Made by a program: the position numbers and the translations under genes. The notes beneath the pieces are model-generated. The model had not been told where the DNA came from and made no database searches. It saw nothing but the letters and a program-made list of their open reading frames with translations. From Prostheceraeus crozeri (lineage: Eukaryota; Platyhelminthes; Polycladida; Euryleptidae): DNA of 64,000 bases. Each line of letters opens with the position of its first letter. Positions within the stretch are counted from its first letter, which is position 1. Shown piece by piece: positions 45,651 to 56,513 of the stretch. The stretch is from contig CAJQUW010005311.1 in the NCBI GenBank assembly GCA_907163375.1, forward strand, positions 1 through 64,000. The letters are read 5' to 3'.

Positions 45651-46209
45651 TAAAAGCAGAAATTAGCAGAAAACTAAATTACCGTAATTTCTGCATTGTC
45701 ATATGTCATTGTACATACATGTATATCAAACTCGCACACTCCATTTTCTCTCTTCCACACATGCATGTACACACACCTCATTCAAAACGACCCTGTCTTC
45801 CATTGGCATATCAATAAAGCTACTACCAGTATAAATTGGTTCATTATGTCTTTGTCTTCAAATAATAGAAAATGAAAAGAGTCTGCTTGACCAGGAAGAC
45901 CAGTGAATGATTGGGGCTTTTGATCCCTCTGGCGTTTTACTTGGGGTGTCGACATTGTGAAAAATTCATTTGAATTACATCATTTAGAAAATTCACCTGA
46001 CATAGGGACTGACACATGTAAATATGGTGTGATATGCTTTCATGCTGCGATATATGGCACATTCTTCCCCAGAAAAACTTTTATTCAACTGTGTGGTGAG
46101 TGGAAGTGATGCAACATCAAATTGCAGAAAACTTTCCTTGCCGTCATGTCATCATCAGACAACTCGTTACTGTTCATAGGTTTGAAAGCATGTAAGTTTA
46201 AATCCTCTT

Positions 46210-46490
46210 TCATGTGTCTTTACATTGATGTTCTAGGGACCCCGAGGTCAGCGGAACGTTTTCGTGTCGATTTCGTTGGCGATCGTTCGCAGGATTCTTG
46301 AATGAAAGAGCTCCGTATCCAACACATCCCCTTTCGAACGCTTTCTTCTCCCACAGATGGAGATTAGCCTTTGTCGGAGCTGGTCTGCCAAAGCGCTGGG
46401 TAAATTTGACTTGGATGTTGTTCATAGTCACATTCTTAATGTAGCGGTCGTGAACCTAGACAGAGGCAATCAGACGCTCTTCAACGCTTC
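46210..46490 (-). pseudogene. Helix-turn-helix fragment, transposase-like
   Basis: The minus-strand frame reads YIKNVTMNNIQVKFTQRFGR followed by PAPTKANLHLWEKKAFERGC. This matches the pattern 'VQxxFxxRFGRxxPxxxxIxxWxxKFxxxGxV' found in the DNA-binding front part of some mariner-related transposases (DUF4817-type). The downstream part (NVPLTSGSLEHQ) has lost the family pattern. No catalytic domain follows. It is a fragment; the exact superfamily is inferred. Confidence 0.45.
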
Positions 46491-46554
46491 TCTCTCTTGT
46501 AGCTGTCGTGATTGATAGCAGCTTATGAAAAAATTATCTGCAAAAGCACAATTA

Positions 46555-46790
46555 GACCCTCACTACTATACTACCGAGTGACAACGACTCAGCTGACGAG
46601 TTACTGCTTTCTTTACCGTGATACAATTTTACATGGTAACAGTATCCGGATATTCCAGTCGCTATCCAGTTTTTCATTCCAAACCTAATTGGCTTGTTTT
46701 TTATAAACTGCTTTAGTGAAGAATGACCGAAATATCTGACTATTTATTCGTCGATCGCAATATTTACATCAGATATTATCAGATTATCAT
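46555..46790 (-). pseudogene. piggyBac transposase fragment
   Basis: Below the length of the obvious frames, the minus strand reads NIAIDE, a stop, then IVRYFGHSSLKQFIKNKPIR followed by FGMKNW. This is the first catalytic aspartate region of piggyBac-type (PGBD2/3-like) transposases, where the family has a 'DExMVPYxGRHxxKQFIRGKPIRFG' core. One stop codon interrupts it. The next conserved block seems to follow as SLSLGSIVV. The piece directly abuts the receptor pseudogene at 46,798. Confidence 0.75.
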
Positions 46791-46797
46791 CATTATA

Positions 46798-47483
46798 TTA
46801 CATATAAACTTGATTATAGGTTGCAGGAGACCGTCTCAAAATCTCTAGTAACGCAAAGATAAGAAAAATCAAGAATGTTTTGCCTTTTGTAAGCATTTGT
46901 CTTGCCTTCGTCGGAAAATACATGAGAATGAATCGTTCAAAAGTCAGAAGAACAACTAACCATCTGGAGAAGTTCGGCACAAGTGTCTGATATTGATGTA
47001 GTACACAGGATACTGCAGAATGATTAACAAAACGTTAATCGCTAGCGCTTGGCCTAGCGATCTTTTGGTTCAGAGGTCGAGCCCCGAAGGTGTCATTGGA
47101 AGTCGGCAGGAAGGGCATCCGGACTGAAAGTACTACGACGCTCCATAAGTCTGACTACGAGTTTGTCACACCGTCCAAGCCCCAAGTATGGGGAGTAGTG
47201 ACGTAAAAGCTTCATTTTTTGTCCGGACCAACCATAACCATGCATAATCAGTGCAAAACATCCAAACTGTGATGCCATCCGTGATAGACATACAAAATAA
47301 CAGACATGGTAAGCGGTCGGCTTTTGAAGCTCTCAGAGAATCGGTCGAAATATACCTCCAAAACCCATCACGTGTCACCAACATGATCAAAATCCATTTG
47401 ATTGTTCCGACAATCAAAAGAGCCAGAGTTAGGTAGTTCTCAATGAAGGCAGTAAGAGGATGCTTTCTTTGTCAGACATGTTT
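46798..47483 (-). pseudogene. Rhodopsin-like receptor (GPCR) pseudogene, TM1-TM4
   Basis: The minus strand encodes TM1 (LLIVGTIKWILIMLV), the first intracellular loop with RDGFWRYISTDSLRASKADR, TM2 (LPCLLFCMSITDGITVW), then after a SINE insertion the TM3 region (PNFSRWLVVLLTFERFILMY, where FERF stands for the DRY-type motif), the second loop (FPTKARQ) and TM4 (FLIFLIFALL). The coding parts follow without introns once the SINE is discounted, so it may be a retrocopy or an intronless gene. Coding stops soon after TM4, where piggyBac sequence starts. These proteins sense extracellular peptides or amines at the plasma membrane; this copy cannot make a seven-helix receptor. The ligand is not inferable. 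Confidence 0.75.
47029..47215 (+). repeat. tRNA/RTE-type SINE inserted in the receptor pseudogene
   Basis: It has a tRNA-like front ('ggttcagaggtcgagcccc' as B box) followed by 'gtcggcaggaagggcatccg', the well-known 3' segment shared by RTE-class LINEs and their SINEs. The paralogous receptor segment at 48,343 lacks it, which defines its edges within a few bases. Confidence 0.75.
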
Positions 47484-48077
47484 TTGGAAAATTTTGGAAA
47501 TGTCAGTTTGCGTGTAGGCGTACTGTAGTTATTGGTTACTTTGTCTCAACCACTGATTTCGTTACTCAAATTATTTATTCCTCGAGATTCATTAATTCTC
47601 AGCAAGCTAAACGCTAGGGAATTACAAACTCAATAGAGTGAACAGTAAACTGCTATCAGACGGTGATATTTAAATTCTAGGAATCAATGCCTGATTTTTA
47701 CCCCTGAAGGACCCGTTTACTATTTCTACTTCAACTACACGAAGCAGAAGATGACGTACTACCAACTCTACTAGCAATATCTAGGCTTCTTAATAGCATT
47801 ACTATGCAACCAACTTTCAATTTCAAATAATGTCCTGGCACACCGGCACGTGTTTATGAATTTCAAAATTCAGGTGAGAAGTTAACTTGATCATCTGGAT
47901 CATCGGAAATGATTTTATCAGCGCTTGCATACGTAACTGCTTCTCCTGGTAACGTATTAAATATCAAATCATTCTACTCAAACGATGACTAATTCGTAGG
48001 AGCAAGAACTACACGTTTACATGTTTGATCTATGCCTTGAAACACTGCTACGTGCAATGGTTGATTATCAGAAATTA

Positions 48078-48344
48078 TCAGTGATGGTAATTAAATACAG
48101 GAAGGGGGAAGCGGTGTATCATTCGAAAAATCCCATCACCAATACCTAAAGTCCACTGAGAAAACTCAACTTCATCTTCCCTTACCCTCACATCCTGGGT
48201 CCAGGAAATTTTGTGAATTTCAAGACAGAGAAATGAGTGGGTTAAGCACTGTTCTAACATCTGAGTTGGATCAGACTTGGGAGCGGCAGGAAGGATCTGA
48301 CGAATATGACCCCCAAAAAGGTATATAGTATGACGAATATCACC
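48078..48344 (-). pseudogene. Helitron PIF1-like helicase, downstream part
   Basis: The minus-strand frame reads GGHIRQILPAAP (helicase motif, canonical GGDFRQILPVVP), MLEQCLTHSFLC, a DVRVREDEVEFSQWTLGIGD block, and then loses the family pattern. This is the helicase region following Walker B in Helitron Rep-helicase proteins. The aspartate of GGDFRQ is a histidine. It is separated from its upstream part by the receptor insertion. Confidence 0.85.
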
Positions 48345-48743
48345 ACACAGGATACTGCAGAATGATAAACAAGACTGTGTCCGAACCAGCCATACCATAC
48401 ATAATCAGTGCAAAACATCCAAACTATAATGCCATCCGCGATAGACAGACAAAATAACAGACATGGCAAGCGGTCGGCTTTTGAAGCTCTCAGAGAATCG
48501 GTCGAAATGTACCTCCAAAACACATCACGTGTCATCAACATGATCAAAATCCAATTGATTGTTCCGACAATCAAAAGAGCCAGAGTTAGGTAGTTCTCAA
48601 TGAAAAAGAGGATGCTTTCTTTGTCAGACATGTTTTCTTCAATATATCTGATCTCGAATTGACCGCAATATCCCCAGATGGCAGAGGAGCTCACCTGAGT
48701 TCATCGTCAATATCATCGATATATGGTATGAATATCGATAAAT
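48345..48743 (-). pseudogene. Receptor TM1-TM2 segment inserted in the Helitron helicase
   Basis: About 290 bases (48,345-48,635) are roughly 93% identical to the receptor pseudogene at 46.99-47.48 kb. They encode TM1 (ALLIVGTINWILIMLM), the loop RYISTDSLRASKADR and TM2 (LPCLLFCLSIADGIIVW). The insert is bracketed by 29-base near-identical direct repeats (48,316-48,344 and 48,744-48,772, two mismatches) belonging to the helicase. It lacks the SINE found in the other copy, so either it was copied before the SINE arrived, or both derive from a third source. Confidence 0.8.
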
Positions 48744-49200
48744 AAAAGGTATATGGTATGACGAATATCGCCTTACCACCAAAGGGTTGCTGATTTCTGT
48801 AAATCTCTTTCAATGGTCTATCAATTGCATGCATAGCATGAATAGGAATCATTGACACTTCATCAATGATAATCAAACACAATTTTTTGATAATCTTAGC
48901 CTCAGGGCTGTCAAGTGAAATAAGACTTAGAGAATTATCTAACAGATCAGGAAGTTCGAATGGTGCATATGCAGTGCTACCATTGCGAAGTAGTGCTGCT
49001 GCGATGCCAGTCCACGGTGTGGGCTGGACTTTGATTGATCAACAAATAAAAAATGAAATGGTCGATAAGTTTTTCCTGAGCCAGCAGGACCATCTACAAA
49101 AAACCATGACAACGCGAATTTCGATTATTTCATAGATTTATCAATAAATGAGATAGTACGTGTAAAGGCCTGATTCTGTTCAGAACTCAGGTGAGACATC
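48744..49200 (-). pseudogene. Helitron PIF1-like helicase, upstream part
   Basis: From upstream to downstream on the minus strand: the Q-motif (LSSEQNQAFTRTI), Walker A (FFVDGPAGSGKT), TGIAAALLRNGSTA, LDSPEAKIIKKLCLIIIDEV (Walker B), SMIPIHAMHAIDRPLKEIYR and PFGGKA. The pieces are in different frames with at least two shifts and a stop. These are the ATPase motifs of the PIF1-like helicase domain of Helitron transposases, which unwind DNA during rolling-circle transposition. Confidence 0.88.
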
Positions 49201-50150
49201 ATCAATTCTAAAATTCTGAAATCCTCATGATCCTCCAACTCATCCAGAGATTCCTGATTTTCTTGGTCATGATTCTCCATCAAGACAATCCATATTTACA
49301 GAATTCTGTCAACATTATTCAACGCAAGATTTTCGGCTCAATCCTGAGACTTACCTCCTCGAGTGAAATCTTCAAGGAAGGTATTCTTCAAAATTTTCCA
49401 TAAAATCGACAGATTTTATGGAGAATAGAAATCAGAAGTCACAAAACGCTGTCTCAACTCCCTAGGTAATCGGCATTGAGCGCCGTCTCTCAATTCGCGA
49501 AGCCACTGTATCATTCTCGAAAAGACCACGTGCAGTACATACCTCCTTGAAAGTTTGATACACAGTTACGTTTACAGTTCGCAGTTCCTCAAATGTTCGA
49601 GCTCCAGATACGTGAAGCAATGTAATGTGTAAATGTAGGCGTTCTACTTCTCTAGGACTGTATGCAATCACAGTGACTTTATGCGAATCTCTACGTCTAG
49701 TCTGCCAGCTGCGATTACTACTGATAAGTCTAATGCTCCGGAATCTCAAGATACGAGTACAAGTACAAGTACTGTCTTGCGTCTTCATCTGCTTGTACAA
49801 TTCAAACCAGACCATGAGCTGAGTTTTTTTATAATGCTGCCCTATTCTCAGCCTCATCGACACTATTCGCATCGAAAAAGCACTTCGTTCATTCGGCAAA
49901 TGAACAGGCAAACGGATATCGGCATGCGATGCCTTATGAAGTTCATGAACAGCCTCCACATCGCTTCAGTCGGAGAGATAAAGCGCGTATTCATGTACGT
50001 TGAAATTTCATCAAAGTTGACAATGTCATTTTTCAATTCGATGCTAGCTCAATCATGACCGTTATACATGCATTTGAACAAATGCATGACGGATTTCATC
50101 GATGTCACTGCATCGACATTCACATACGATCTATACTTTTCATAAGCCAA
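49201..50150 (-). pseudogene. Helitron Rep-helicase protein, region before the helicase
   Basis: On the minus strand: KYRSYVNVDAVTSMKSVMHL near 50,140, CMYNGHD, FDEISTYMNTRFISPTEAMW, then (49959-49462) VHLPNERSAF, YSPREVERLHLHITLLHVSG and ARTFEELRTVNVTVYQTFKE followed by ARGLFENDT. These blocks lie between the Rep nuclease and the helicase in Helitrons. The segment near 50,100 has a stop and 49,830-49,900 is frameshifted. The Rep HUH nuclease itself is not present. The 49,201-49,460 part is a decayed linker. Confidence 0.85.
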
Positions 50151-50265
50151 GAACTATGGGGTACAATTAGGGTTGGCAGGGCTCCGGAGTTTATTTTTTT
50201 ACTTCGGAGAAAATATAAAAATCAAATACATGTACTTCGCGAAGTTTATTATTTTTGGATGAATA
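50151..50265. other. Short spacer before the Visitor-type element
   Basis: AT-rich sequence of 115 bases with nothing recognised. TA at 50264-50265 is the left flank of the next element. Confidence 0.4.
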
Positions 50266-52066
50266 CAGGGTGTTTCAAAACTCGCTTTCAATTTCAAACA
50301 TCCCGGAAGGCCACTTATGTATCTTGTTCAGGGCTTGTTTTGCATTTTTCTGTGACTTTGGATAAGGAATATTTTTTTGCCAAACTGAATAAGCTGTACT
50401 GTTACAGCTCTCTGTCAAATTTTCTGATTATTTTTTTGTCAGTTTTTCTCAATAAGTTCTTCTGAAAACGACCAAATTGAATTCCATCAATCGGTTTTAT
50501 CTTTATACAAAACAGAAGTTTCGTGAATAATTTTATTCTAACTACACAAAAATCATAGACAATACACTTTTGGGTATATGTTATTGCATGATGTTGCCAT
50601 ATAACAAATATTCTCAAGTCACTGTCAGAATTGCTAAAAAAAATGCTGAAAATGTCCTCCACGCTCATCTACGACTGCCTGAAGCCTTTTTAGAACATTG
50701 TCGATTGCTGCCACTGTTGTTTCTTTTGGGATGCTTGCTATAGCTTCTCTGATTCGACCAACCAGCTCTTTCTTGTCTTTTGGTGGAATCCGTTGATACA
50801 CTATTGACTGAAGATGCCCCCAAAGCCAATAATCACAAGGATTGAGGTCTGGCGATCGCGGAGGCCAAAAGTTGGGGAAATGTCTGCTGATAATTCGATC
50901 TCCAAAATGTTGAGAAAGAAACTGCTTCACGCCATTTGAAACATGTGCAGGGGCACCATCCTGCATGAAAATTGTAGAACGAACCTTCCGTTGCTTTCGT
51001 AGTTCAGGGAGGAGATAATCATTGAGCATTGCAAGGTAGCGTTCACCATTAACAGTGTCTTCGAAGATGAACGGTTGGATGACACAGTGTTTGGCAATAC
51101 CCATCCAGACTGTCACTTTTTCTGAATGAAGAGGGAGAGAACGATAGGCTCTTGGGTTTTCGTCCGACCAAATAACACAATTCTTAGTGTTGATCGCACC
51201 ATTCAAGTAAAAATGGCATTCATCCGTCCACATGATTGCATCCAACATTTCAGAATTGTCGAGGCGCCAATTAGCAAAGTGCAGACGGAGAGGGGCATCG
51301 GTCGGTTTCAGTTCTTGCAACATGGAAAACTTATAGGGATGAAGACGGAGTTTGTCCCGTAGAATGTGATAAACACTAGTGTGGGGAATGTTGGTTAAAC
51401 GAGAAATTCTTCTTGTTGAGTTGCAACCAATTTCCGTCACATCATTGCGACAGGCTTCTTCCACTACCGCTGCGCGATCATTTTGTAAAGATGGGCGTCC
51501 TGACTTAGGTTTATCGCTAAGATTCCCCGCCGCTTCAAACTTTTTCACCGACTGTTGTATGTATTGCGTGGTGAATGGGTCCTTTATCAGCTTACGCTCC
51601 GTCTTAAATTTTCGAAGCGCTGCCCTTGCGCTGTGACCACTACTGTAATAACATTTAATATTCAAAATCCTATCATCTGAAACCGAACTCATTGTCTTAC
51701 AGTTGTCTAACAGCTATGAAAATGAACAAAGTGTGATTAGGGAATGATCGCGATCATTGTTTTTAGACAACACGTCAAGGATGCGTGACGCTCGTCTGAT
51801 TGGCCGATAGCCACAACCAACTAGCTCCTGGTATTATCTACGCACGGAATGGCATAAAAGTTTATCTATTTAGCAAGTTCTGAGAAAGTGTGATGGAAGT
51901 TTAATATAGATATTGAAAAGAAAGTTTTTAAAATTCGCCATTAAGACTTAAACAACAAAATATTCCTTATCCAAAGTCACAGAAAAATGCAAAACAAGCC
52001 CTGAACAAGATACACAAGTGGCCTTCCGGGATGTTTGAAATTGAAAGCTAGTTTTGAAGCACCCTG
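50266..52066 (-). mobile_element. Tc1/mariner element, DD41D (Visitor-type), 1,801 bp
   Basis: The inverted repeats start CAGGGTGTTTCAAAAC (left) and CAGGGTGCTTCAAAAC (right, inverted) and run about 115 bases with only a few mismatches. TA flanks the left end (50264-50265); the right flank is TT, probably a mutated TA. A single uninterrupted transposase occupies the minus strand. The preservation of both ends and the frame suggests a fairly young insertion. Confidence 0.93.
50634..51692 (-). CDS. DD41D mariner-like transposase, complete
   Basis: 352 codons from ATG to stop without interruption. The N-terminal DNA-binding part (RILNIKCYYSSGHSARAALR, then TQYIQQSVKKFEAAGNLSDK and PKSGRPS) is a helix-turn-helix, followed by a second one (RRISRLTNIPHTSVYHIL). 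The catalytic domain has IMWTDECHFYLNG (first Asp), IFMQDGAPAHVSNG (second Asp) and PPRSPDLNPCDYWLWG (third Asp). There are 41 residues between the second and third aspartates, the DD41D spacing of the Visitor family. The WVHHR-type linker of classic mariners is not seen. The enzyme moves the element between TA sites. I see no defect, so it could be functional. The plus-strand open stretches opposite it are shadows. Confidence 0.95.
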   Translation of the reverse strand: MSSVSDDRILNIKCYYSSGHSARAALRKFKTERKLIKDPFTTQYIQQSVKKFEAAGNLSDKPKSGRPSLQNDRAAVVEEACRNDVTEIGCNSTRRISRLTNIPHTSVYHILRDKLRLHPYKFSMLQELKPTDAPLRLHFANWRLDNSEMLDAIMWTDECHFYLNGAINTKNCVIWSDENPRAYRSLPLHSEKVTVWMGIAKHCVIQPFIFEDTVNGERYLAMLNDYLLPELRKQRKVRSTIFMQDGAPAHVSNGVKQFLSQHFGDRIISRHFPNFWPPRSPDLNPCDYWLWGHLQSIVYQRIPPKDKKELVGRIREAIASIPKETTVAAIDNVLKRLQAVVDERGGHFQHFF

Positions 52067-52068
52067 TT

Positions 52069-53148
52069 CAAAAGAATTCCCCCAGAGTATGGTCAGGAAC
52101 TGCTCGAAGTTTATTTCGCCGGTTATTCTAGATGACAAGTAACCTAGAAACAGTCAATATTCGGCATAATTTTTCGAATATACAGTTGGCCATAAAAACA
52201 TCGCCGCGTATTTTCTAACTCGTTTCTTTCTTGAATTTAGAGATAATTCCTCTTCGAGTGTAGTCACGAAATCTTGACTGCTGCCTGCAGTTGTTATTTC
52301 AGGCTTCAATTCTCAAAAAATGTTTCTTGGAATTGGTGGGTCCAAATTAGTGAAAACCTATACATTTTTAAGGAGCTGCCAGCGCTAAACTGTGTTTACA
52401 CGAAGAATAATTTTATTATGTAAAGAAATTAAATTTCCGGCTGCGTCATGATGTAACATGGAAAAGTCATTCTGGTGCGACAACTATCCGAAGAACGCTT
52501 TCAAATTGACTACAGGTAATTTTTTGAGTTCAACTTTCAGCATTCTAAATTTTTATGCAAATTAGAAGATTTAGAAGTAAGCATTTTCAAGGCTATTTCA
52601 ACATTTATCAGAGTTTGTACAGAATATGTTCAGATTATATGATCGGTGTAACGATAGAACTTAGCGACAATGATGTTAGCACTAAGACATAATCAACAAT
52701 AAAATTGGCATCTACATTGTCGCTTTAAAAGTCATCGTCATCCTCCTGATTCTCTTCCACCGTTACTCCATATTCCTGCACCAATTCTGGTCCCACTCCT
52801 ATCTCGCCACCGAAGCAGAAGTCCACCATCTCAATACTTTCCGCTGTGTCGGCTCGCTTCATTTTTTTCAATATACTGGATGAATTTGCGCATAATTGAC
52901 CGCAGTCTACTTCTACTTCTATGAACATATACACGTTTATGTAAATGAAGTTTCAGATTTAGTATTTTGTCTCTGCTAGCATATTTGATATATGCTAATC
53001 AAATCAACGAGTGCGACTCCTGGTAGAATTAATGGATTACAGGCCATAGCTTACAAGTATCACATTTCGTTTGAATGTCCCTATTCAATTACATGTAATA
53101 CTAATACACGACCTACTTCTCCAGTAAAAAGGCTTTTTGTAATTGAAG
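52069..53148. other. Unassigned sequence
   Basis: One minus-strand open stretch (52934-52725) translates to a protein-like string ending in a cluster of acidic residues (EENQEDDDDF). I cannot assign it; such acidic tails are common and uninformative. There are no element termini. Confidence 0.3.
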
Positions 53149-53209
53149 GTTGCACCACGAGTGTCCGATCGAGGGCGAAGCCCGAGATCGCGACAAGAGT
53201 GTTGCAACC
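53149..53209. repeat. Imperfect 61-base hairpin
   Basis: 'Ggttgcaccacgagtgtc' plus 'cgatcgagggc' folds back on 'gcccgagatcg', 'cgac' and 'aagagtgttgcaacc' with a GAA loop. It is GC-rich in an AT-rich setting. It may be a palindromic repeat, a structured RNA or a miniature element core; no flanking duplication is obvious. Confidence 0.5.
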
Positions 53210-55980
53210 GAATTGTTACCACTCTGGTGGGTTAGAAAGTGTAGTGACAAGTGATTTATCGCAACACTTCTACATTTCTTTCTATGTGTCAGTCAGGCCT
53301 TAACCTAGTGAAAAAAATTCGAAATTCTGTTTTTTTAAATTTTTTTAATAAAATAAAATCAGAAATAGTAGAGATCACAGAAAAAAGTAGAACAAAACTA
53401 AAACTTCAACAAACCTTCCTTTCTCGGGATCTTGCGTAATGGGATATTTGCTATGAATCTTGCCAAACCGCGCAATGTTATAAAGAGAGTGTTGGCTGGA
53501 TATTCAAGAGATGCATTTTGCCCTAATTTCGAATAAATAAAATGCTTTTAGGTGTGTGACTATTTGGTGACACGAGCATTTGACGAGTTCATCCAGCAGT
53601 GGAAACCATTTGATCAGTTTCAGAGTTTTCCCTCATGTACGCCAATCAGTATACATCATGCACCAAGTACTGTTGCGTTTTCTGTGTTCTTACTTGGTAT
53701 TCTTCACCCACATCTATTTGCTGACTTGATACTATTGAAAATCTAGACCCTCCATAGTTCTTAGTAAAGTCAGATAATGGTGAGATGAGGTGTGACAGAC
53801 TTATAGTTATATTGCAGATTTGCAGATGAATTTTGAATTTGCATACTAATCATTACAACGAATTGGAACGACTGCAGACTCTCTGATCTGATAACACTTC
53901 ACTGATTTTTCACTACAAACAACAAATTCAAACAAAATGTTTAATTTAATTGTGTTGTTGCAATGCAAGTGAAATACAGACCACAACACAGATAGCTCAT
54001 AGAGCTGTAGCGATTTATCGCATGTCAATGCAAGTGAATTCCATCCATTCTGAGCATATGTCACGTCGACAGAGTGTAACAGTTCATGTGATAAATTGAT
54101 AAAATAATAAAATGAGATGACAAAATTTGTAATGAAATTTAATTTGAATTATCAAAAGGATTCTAATGCAGGTACTAATGATTGAATACAAGTTATTTTT
54201 TATTTTTACATAGTTTAGACTTTTAGACTGCAGCCTTTATGCACATAATCCATTAACATTTACTGACAAGCTACCATTCATTTACATGTAATAAATCCCA
54301 ATAATGAAACTCACCTCTAATATAAACAAACAAAAACAATACCATAGTAAATAGTGTAATAAAATGTTTCTTATTGCAAAATTTAAACCAGATATGATAC
54401 AATATTGATTTTAGTGTTTTATTTAGAAATCTAGTACCGAATTGACTTCCCTGACGAATTGATCACACCTCTGATCTTTGAAGTATAAATATTTTATGTT
54501 AATAAGTCTTGCGCTGCGCTCATTGAATATTTCAAACCACTGTCGACCACTGATTAATTGCTAAGTTAATGCAAGTAATGCTACTACTTTTGGATACTTA
54601 CTTTCTTTACTCATGAATCATTTCATCAGATTTTGAATTTTTTGCAACTCACTAAGATCAACAAACAGATCGCTCCCATAAGTCAGATGGTCTAGCATCC
54701 CACACTTTGTAAACCTCATCTGGACTCATCTCCACTCGCAATTTTTTTTTTCCAACCATTTCTTCTGGCCAATCTCCATCTCAAACGTCTACGTCTACGA
54801 CATACTGCTGGGCATAGCTGGCCTCGCCTTGTGTAGACCCGCTGCAGACGGCAAGACGGCAATCGCTCACTCCGCCCCGATCTTTAACTCTACTGCAGAT
54901 GAACTGAGAATGTCTGTTAGATAGAGTGGGAGTATGGGAGGTTGGTGGGTATGGTTTGGTGGATTTCCTTTTCTAACGGTAGAACATTTTTTATTCTTTC
55001 TACCTCAAAATGTAGTCAAAATTATTTTTTTTAACAAATTCAAGTTAAACGTCACGTCGCGACGGTCGCGTTTTGTCTCCACGATTGGTCTCCATTTTAA
55101 TCTCGTCAACACAAAAAACAGGATATTATTGATAATTGAATTTCCTATTGTTTCCTATTTCACATGCAGCAAGTTGATATATGCTCAAATAAAATAAACA
55201 TCCTCACTGGATAGGACGTCACTTGGTGGTGGTCATACATTTGTACATTTCGGGAAATAAATGTTTTTAAATGGTCCTTTAATCACTTAAAAAATGCCTT
55301 TTCAATAATTCAAACATATGCATATTAAAAATTAGCATTTGCAATATAGCTATGCAAATTAGATTTGTATTGGATTGATATCTATTACAGAGCATGTGTT
55401 CATGCTACATGGCTGGCATTTATTGAAAAATGTAATTTGAAAATATGTAAGTTGAAAAAGCAATGCGGAGAGTTTTTGCACGAGACTGATTTTTTGAGGA
55501 AAACTGATTCCTTTCGATAACTACTAGAACAACAATTATATTGAAAATTTGAATTTGAATCTGCAATATATAAAATGTTCATATAATACATAATCGGGAT
55601 TATAATGTTTCATGTTAATCGTGTTTAATGATTTTTCGGGAACAGGGATCCACGCAACCGGAAACCGGAGCCTGATATCCACACCACACCATTTGGGATA
55701 TGCTAGTTTCTCGTTTTCTTCCTGTTTTTAAACACCTTCTTCAACGCCGCCTTGCTGTTTCCTTGCTGCTTGTAAGTTTGCTGTAATTGCAGGTAAATGA
55801 ATGTGACCTGGGGAAAGGGTCGGAGGAAAGAGGTGTACTGTTTGATACCATACCTTTTTTTTTCACGACCTCGAATTTGTTTAAGTGAAAGATTTGTTAA
55901 CTTAGCGTACGTTTAGATGAAATGGCCATTAGTTAGGTTAGTTTAGACGATTAGGGAGTCCCAATTTTTTCCAACCCATT
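53210..55980. other. Unassigned AT-rich sequence
   Basis: No coding exon, RNA gene or element edge is recognised. Open stretches such as 54934-55197 are of chance type. It may be intergenic or intronic. Confidence 0.35.
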
Positions 55981-56433
55981 TTAAGGTTTTGTAAAGTTAT
56001 TTGTTTGACAGAGTGGATAAGACTGATCTATCATCTGATGATCTATTCCGGACATACCGCATTCTACAATATAGTCAATCATAGTATTAGGCCATTTCCG
56101 ATCAGGCGAATCAACATTTTTGTCAAATTGTTTGTTGTTGTGTTGTCTGATGTGATTACTTCCTTTTTCCCTTTCCATTTTTAAATATTACTGATCACCC
56201 AGACATAGTTCAGTCTCCTCTCTTCAGCTTTGTCACCACCAGATCTTTTGGATTTTCTTGTCGATTTGAGCGCAAAGTCCCACAGACGTAAGTTTGCTTT
56301 GATGTAAAATATTTCGTCAAGCTGACAGAGTTGTAATAGTTATCCATGAACAGAATGTAACCCTTCTCCAAATATCCTTGCATGAGCTCCACCGCTATCG
56401 CGCCAGACTGACCAAGACATTCTTCATCAGTAA
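55981..56433 (-). pseudogene. piggyBac transposase, C-terminal half
   Basis: The minus strand continues the gene begun at 61.81-61.58 kb: TDEECLGQSGAIAVELMQGY, GYILFMDNYYNSVSLTKYFT (second catalytic Asp in FMDNYYNS), TYVCGTLRSNRQENP and KLKRGD. After a shift follow DSPDRKWPNTMIDYIVECGM and SGID (third Asp). These blocks and their order are those of PGBD4-like piggyBac transposases, which insert at TTAA. The cysteine-rich C-terminal finger is not visible, as the frame degrades at 55,981. The break at 56,433 is exactly the Harbinger target duplication. Confidence 0.9.
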
Positions 56434-56513
56434 AGGTGGGTTTATACTCCACTCTGCAGATGTCTGCAGAGTGAAGAATTCAACTCGGTGAACTCTGTGG
56501 AAAAGTAGGTCAC

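Noticed and set aside
51126-51636. Plus-strand open frames opposite the DD41D transposase
   Set aside because: Shadows; the minus strand has the complete catalytic domain.
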